Assembly: GCA_937928385.1 (NCBI GenBank)
Contig: CALEZD010000125.1
Location: 1-40,356, forward strand
Length of the DNA: 40,356 nt
Reading direction: 5' to 3'
Source: an uncultured Bacteroidota bacterium
Lineage (GTDB): Bacteria; Bacteroidota; Bacteroidia; Chitinophagales; Chitinophagaceae
In this document: piece by piece, positions 37,749-40,356 of the stretch
Numbering within the stretch: position 1 is the first letter of the stretch
Layout: every line of letters begins with the position of its first letter
Notes under the pieces: model-generated
Database searches by the model: none
What the model was told of the DNA's origin: nothing
Seen by the model: the letters and a program-made list of their open reading frames with translations, nothing else
Program-made: the position numbers and the translations under genes

Positions 37749-40356
37749 ATGGAAAGAGTATTTTTCCGCAGCCAGGTTGCGGGCATTCTTTGTGCTTTAT
37801 TACCATTTACCTCTCTTGCAGGAGCAGGTGATAAGAGCCACAATTCCACTATACAGTTCATGCAAAACAAAGGGCAGGTTACCGACCAGCATGGTATGGT
37901 GCGGAGGGATATAGATGCGAAAGTAGAAGCTAATGGTGTAGTGATGTTTGTGGGGGATGGGGCAATTCATTATCAGTGGGTGAAAAGTCGTGAGTCGGAA
38001 GTCGTGAGTCGTGAGCTCTTGTCCGGCGCGAGTGTTCCACCCCCGTCAGCAAAGCTGACACCCCTCCCGCCGGTGGCGGGACAGGCTTCAGCGGGGGACA
38101 ACCCTGTTTCCGAAGTGGAAATCTACCGCATGGACGTGAAACTTCTCGGCGCGAATAAAAACGCGGAGGTACTATTTGAAGAACCAACGGGGTATTATGA
38201 AAATTATTACTTAGCGCATACGGGTGAGGGTGGTGTGAGCGCGAAGGGTTTTCAGAGAGTAATTTATAAAGATATTTATCCGAATATCGACCTTGTATTG
38301 TATGTGTCCAACGCGAGTGCTCCACCCCCGGCTCGTACCTCGCCACCCCCGCCAGCGGGGGACATGCACAAGGTGTCTTCCCCTTTAGGGGAGATAGAGG
38401 GGCAAAACCCGAGTGGGATTAAGTATGACTTTATAGTACACCCCGGCGGCAACCCCGCCGATATAAGGCTACGGTACGAAGGGGCTACGGAGGTGAAAGT
38501 AGTAGATGGCACGCTGGTAGCTACAACACCCTTTGGGATGATTACCGAAGCGGCACCCTATAGCTATGAGCAGATGAGTGATAAGGAAGTTGCCTCTGCC
38601 TATGTATTAAGCGGGAATGAACTGAGTTTTAGCACTGGCGCTTACGAAGGTACTATGGTAATAGACCCAGTATTAAGCTGGTCAACATTTTACGGTGGCG
38701 CAGGAAACGAAGGAATTATTTTTCACGGTTCTGTGTATTCAACTTCAGGTTCTGCAGGCACTGATACTGCCGGCAATGTTTATTTAGGTATTGCTACCAA
38801 CAGTAGTAGTAATATAGCCACTACCGGAGCTTACCAAACCAACCTTGCTGGTAACGACGACCTGGCAATCGTCAAGTTTAACGATAAAGGGCAGCGGATA
38901 TGGGCTACCTACTATGGCGGTAGCGAACGAGAGTACAATAGTATAATAGCTGTTAATGCACGGGGTGATGTGTATTGCGCCGGACAAACCTCCAGCACCA
39001 GTGGTATAGCCACTACTGGGGCTCACCAGGCCAGCCATGCGGGGGTAGATTCTTTTGACCTATTCCTGGTAATGCTGGACAGCACCGGCACCCGGCAATG
39101 GGCCACTTATTATGGTGATACTAGTGGCAACTGGTTAAGTGCCTTAACTTGTGATAATACGGGTAATGTATGGTTTTCCGGAGGAGGTGTTTCCTTTTTT
39201 GGCACTAATAAAAACTATACTACTTCCAACGCATTTTTAACAAATCTTCGGCCAAACTATATTGCTGCTTTCAACCGTAATGGCAACCGTATATACGGCT
39301 CTTATTTTTACGAAACTGTATCTGCTATCTGGTTCGACGGGCAAGATAACTATTACCTGGCGGGGTTAACAGGCAATAATGCAAACATGGTGACAACAGG
39401 TGCATACAAAACCACATTGAGCGGCCTCTCCGATGCATATATCAATAAATTCAGCAAAACACATAACCGGCTCTGGGGTACTTATTATGGAGGGACGGGA
39501 CAGGATAGAATATTTGATGGCGTTTGCGACGCAGATGGTAATGTATATGTAATTGGCGAAACTAACAGCACTTCGGGTATTGCCACAAACGGAGCTTTTC
39601 AGGCGACGTATTCACCAATTGGCGGTTTCATAGGCTATATAGCATCATTTACGCCCGGCGGAATGCGCCGCTGGGGCACCTACTACGGCGGGGTTAGCAC
39701 TGTAAATTATGGATGGAGTATAGCTGCCGGGGCTGACGGGGATATATACAGTCATTTTGCAGGCGGTTTCTTCAATGGTGTTAACCTGACCAGCCCCGGC
39801 GCTTATGAGACCTCAGGCATACACATGTTGCTGGTGCAGTGGGATAAACTGGGTAACCGAAAATACGCCAGTTTTTATGAAGGCAACGGCGCTTATTACC
39901 CGCCGGCACCTAATTGCCTGGCCACCAATACCAAAGGCAGGATATATATGGTGGGTAATGCAAACACCAATGGCGGGCTCTCTACCCCCGGAGCACACCA
40001 AACCAGCCATAGCGGCGGCATAGATGTGTACCTGCTGCAACTGAGGGCGGATACATCGGTGTTTATCCGGGAGCCCTTTTGGGATACACTGTATTGCCCC
40101 GGAGATACCATCCACCTGCCTTATGATGTGTCGCAGCGGTTTAGGAGCAGCAACAGCTTTACCGTGCAGATGAGCAGTGCCAACGGCAGCTTCGCCAGCC
40201 CGGTAACACTGGCTACGGTTAACAGCGATACTGCGGGGATGATACACTGCCCCATACCCACTACCACAGCGCCGGGCGGGGGATACAAGCTGCGCATTAT
40301 TGCCACAGCGCCTGTAGATACTTCGGAGCATAACCTATGGGATATCCGCATCAAAG
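37749..40356 (+). CDS. DUF7948 / SBBP-repeat beta-propeller protein, partial at the right edge
   Basis: 869 complete codons from the ATG at 37749; open through the window end. Signal peptide MERVFFRSQVAGILCALLPF (cleavage near SLAG). DUF7948 domain: IQFMQNKGQVTDQHG, YRMDVKLLGANKNAEVLFEE, YENYYLAHTGE, KDIYPNIDLVLYV, IKYDFIVHPGGNPADIRLRY, and TMVIDPVLSWSTFYGG. Then about seven SBBP-type propeller blades, each with DxxGNVYxxGxT, TTGAYQT and WATYYGG (e.g. IATNGAFQATYSP, MRRWGTYYGG), and the start of an Ig-like region (YCPGDTIHLPYDVSQ). Typical ends of such proteins (gliding-motility or T9SS tail) would lie beyond the edge. Two Pro-rich segments coded by palindromic DNA interrupt the DUF7948 domain (see repeats). 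Surface location likely. Confidence 0.88.
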   Translation, partial: MERVFFRSQVAGILCALLPFTSLAGAGDKSHNSTIQFMQNKGQVTDQHGMVRRDIDAKVEANGVVMFVGDGAIHYQWVKSRESEVVSRELLSGASVPPPSAKLTPLPPVAGQASAGDNPVSEVEIYRMDVKLLGANKNAEVLFEEPTGYYENYYLAHTGEGGVSAKGFQRVIYKDIYPNIDLVLYVSNASAPPPARTSPPPPAGDMHKVSSPLGEIEGQNPSGIKYDFIVHPGGNPADIRLRYEGATEVKVVDGTLVATTPFGMITEAAPYSYEQMSDKEVASAYVLSGNELSFSTGAYEGTMVIDPVLSWSTFYGGAGNEGIIFHGSVYSTSGSAGTDTAGNVYLGIATNSSSNIATTGAYQTNLAGNDDLAIVKFNDKGQRIWATYYGGSEREYNSIIAVNARGDVYCAGQTSSTSGIATTGAHQASHAGVDSFDLFLVMLDSTGTRQWATYYGDTSGNWLSALTCDNTGNVWFSGGGVSFFGTNKNYTTSNAFLTNLRPNYIAAFNRNGNRIYGSYFYETVSAIWFDGQDNYYLAGLTGNNANMVTTGAYKTTLSGLSDAYINKFSKTHNRLWGTYYGGTGQDRIFDGVCDADGNVYVIGETNSTSGIATNGAFQATYSPIGGFIGYIASFTPGGMRRWGTYYGGVSTVNYGWSIAAGADGDIYSHFAGGFFNGVNLTSPGAYETSGIHMLLVQWDKLGNRKYASFYEGNGAYYPPAPNCLATNTKGRIYMVGNANTNGGLSTPGAHQTSHSGGIDVYLLQLRADTSVFIREPFWDTLYCPGDTIHLPYDVSQRFRSSNSFTVQMSSANGSFASPVTLATVNSDTAGMIHCPIPTTTAPGGGYKLRIIATAPVDTSEHNLWDIRIK
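37986..38106 (+). repeat. In-frame repeat insert 1 in the SBBP gene
   Basis: Begins with four tandem copies of the 7-mer AGTCGTG (37986-38013, second copy AGTCGGA), then GCGAGTGTTCCACCCCCG, the perfect hairpins GTCAGC-AAA-GCTGAC (38045-38059) and CCCGCC-GGT-GGCGGG (38066-38080), and AGCGGGGGAC. It codes for a Pro/Ser-rich spacer (GASVPPPSAKLTPLPPVAGQ) absent from the usual DUF7948 sequence at this point. Confidence 0.8.
38312..38417 (+). repeat. In-frame repeat insert 2 in the SBBP gene
   Basis: Starts with GCGAGTGCTCCACCCCCG (17 of 18 bases shared with insert 1) and contains the perfect hairpins CCCCCGC-CA-GCGGGGG (38346-38361) and TCCCC-TTTA-GGGGA (38379-38392). Codes for ASAPPPARTSPPPPAGD and the following 17 residues between YV and IKYDFIV, which are normally almost adjacent in the family. 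Confidence 0.8.

Noticed and set aside
37930..38346. 138-codon minus-strand frame with His/Pro/Arg-rich translation
   Set aside because: Arises from the GC-rich repeat inserts read backwards; the plus-strand DUF7948 frame is the real one.

Overview
The window looks like chromosomal DNA of a Bacteroidota bacterium, most likely of the order Chitinophagales. The evidence is family-level, not a species match: several exact TAnnTTTG promoter elements, four secreted proteins of type IX secretion (T9SS) style, a BlaI/M56 pair, an S46 dipeptidyl-peptidase, a DUF7948/SBBP beta-propeller protein, and mostly core genes with few recognisable Shine-Dalgarno sequences. I found no rRNA, tRNA, CRISPR array, phage or transposase.

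Layout. 1-38 holds the first codons of a short-chain dehydrogenase (minus strand). 140-4114 (plus): an ATP-PPase of the diphthine-ammonia-ligase type, a DUF3467 protein, guaA, and a periplasmic-binding-fold lipid/amino-acid-receptor-like protein. 4120-7550 (minus): a WecA/TagO-type sugar-phosphate transferase, a divergent UDP-GlcNAc 2-epimerase homologue and the GTPase meaB. 7591-14382 (plus): an O-antigen-ligase-like membrane protein, a LON-substrate-binding-domain protein, coaX, an outer-membrane protein and lptC (overlapping genes), then an S46 peptidase of DPP7 type; 14455-15027 is a NUDIX hydrolase. 15024-19508 (minus): gpsA, an efflux adaptor and metG. 20033-23525: a small T9SS cargo, a 49-residue membrane peptide, and an M56/BlaI sensor-repressor pair.

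23997-30283 is the accessory heart of the window: an AraC-type regulator, then a 1215-residue secreted protein with two DUF3494 (ice-binding-like) domains, at least four PKD-like repeats and a T9SS tail, then an OmpA-type outer-membrane protein 23 bases downstream. A 21-bp-spaced direct repeat and a TAGCTTTG element between regulator and target suggest local control. Behind the operon terminator lies a decayed second blaI with a surviving operator half. 30702-33702 (minus) returns to core genes: rpsT, a lytic transglycosylase, tatA and an RluA-family pseudouridine synthase. A gene-free 600-bp stretch rich in short repeats follows, then an orphan NarL-type response regulator, another T9SS cargo, and a DUF7948/SBBP protein that runs off the right end.

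The most unusual observations are two GC-rich palindromic elements inserted in frame in the SBBP gene, the blaI pseudogene with its relic operator, the overlap of BlaI dyads with a consensus promoter, the AraC direct repeat ahead of the DUF3494 operon, and an epimerase homologue lacking most expected catalytic residues. I did not find a clearly new multi-gene defence or biosynthetic system; the DUF3494-OmpA-AraC module is the best candidate for an under-described one.
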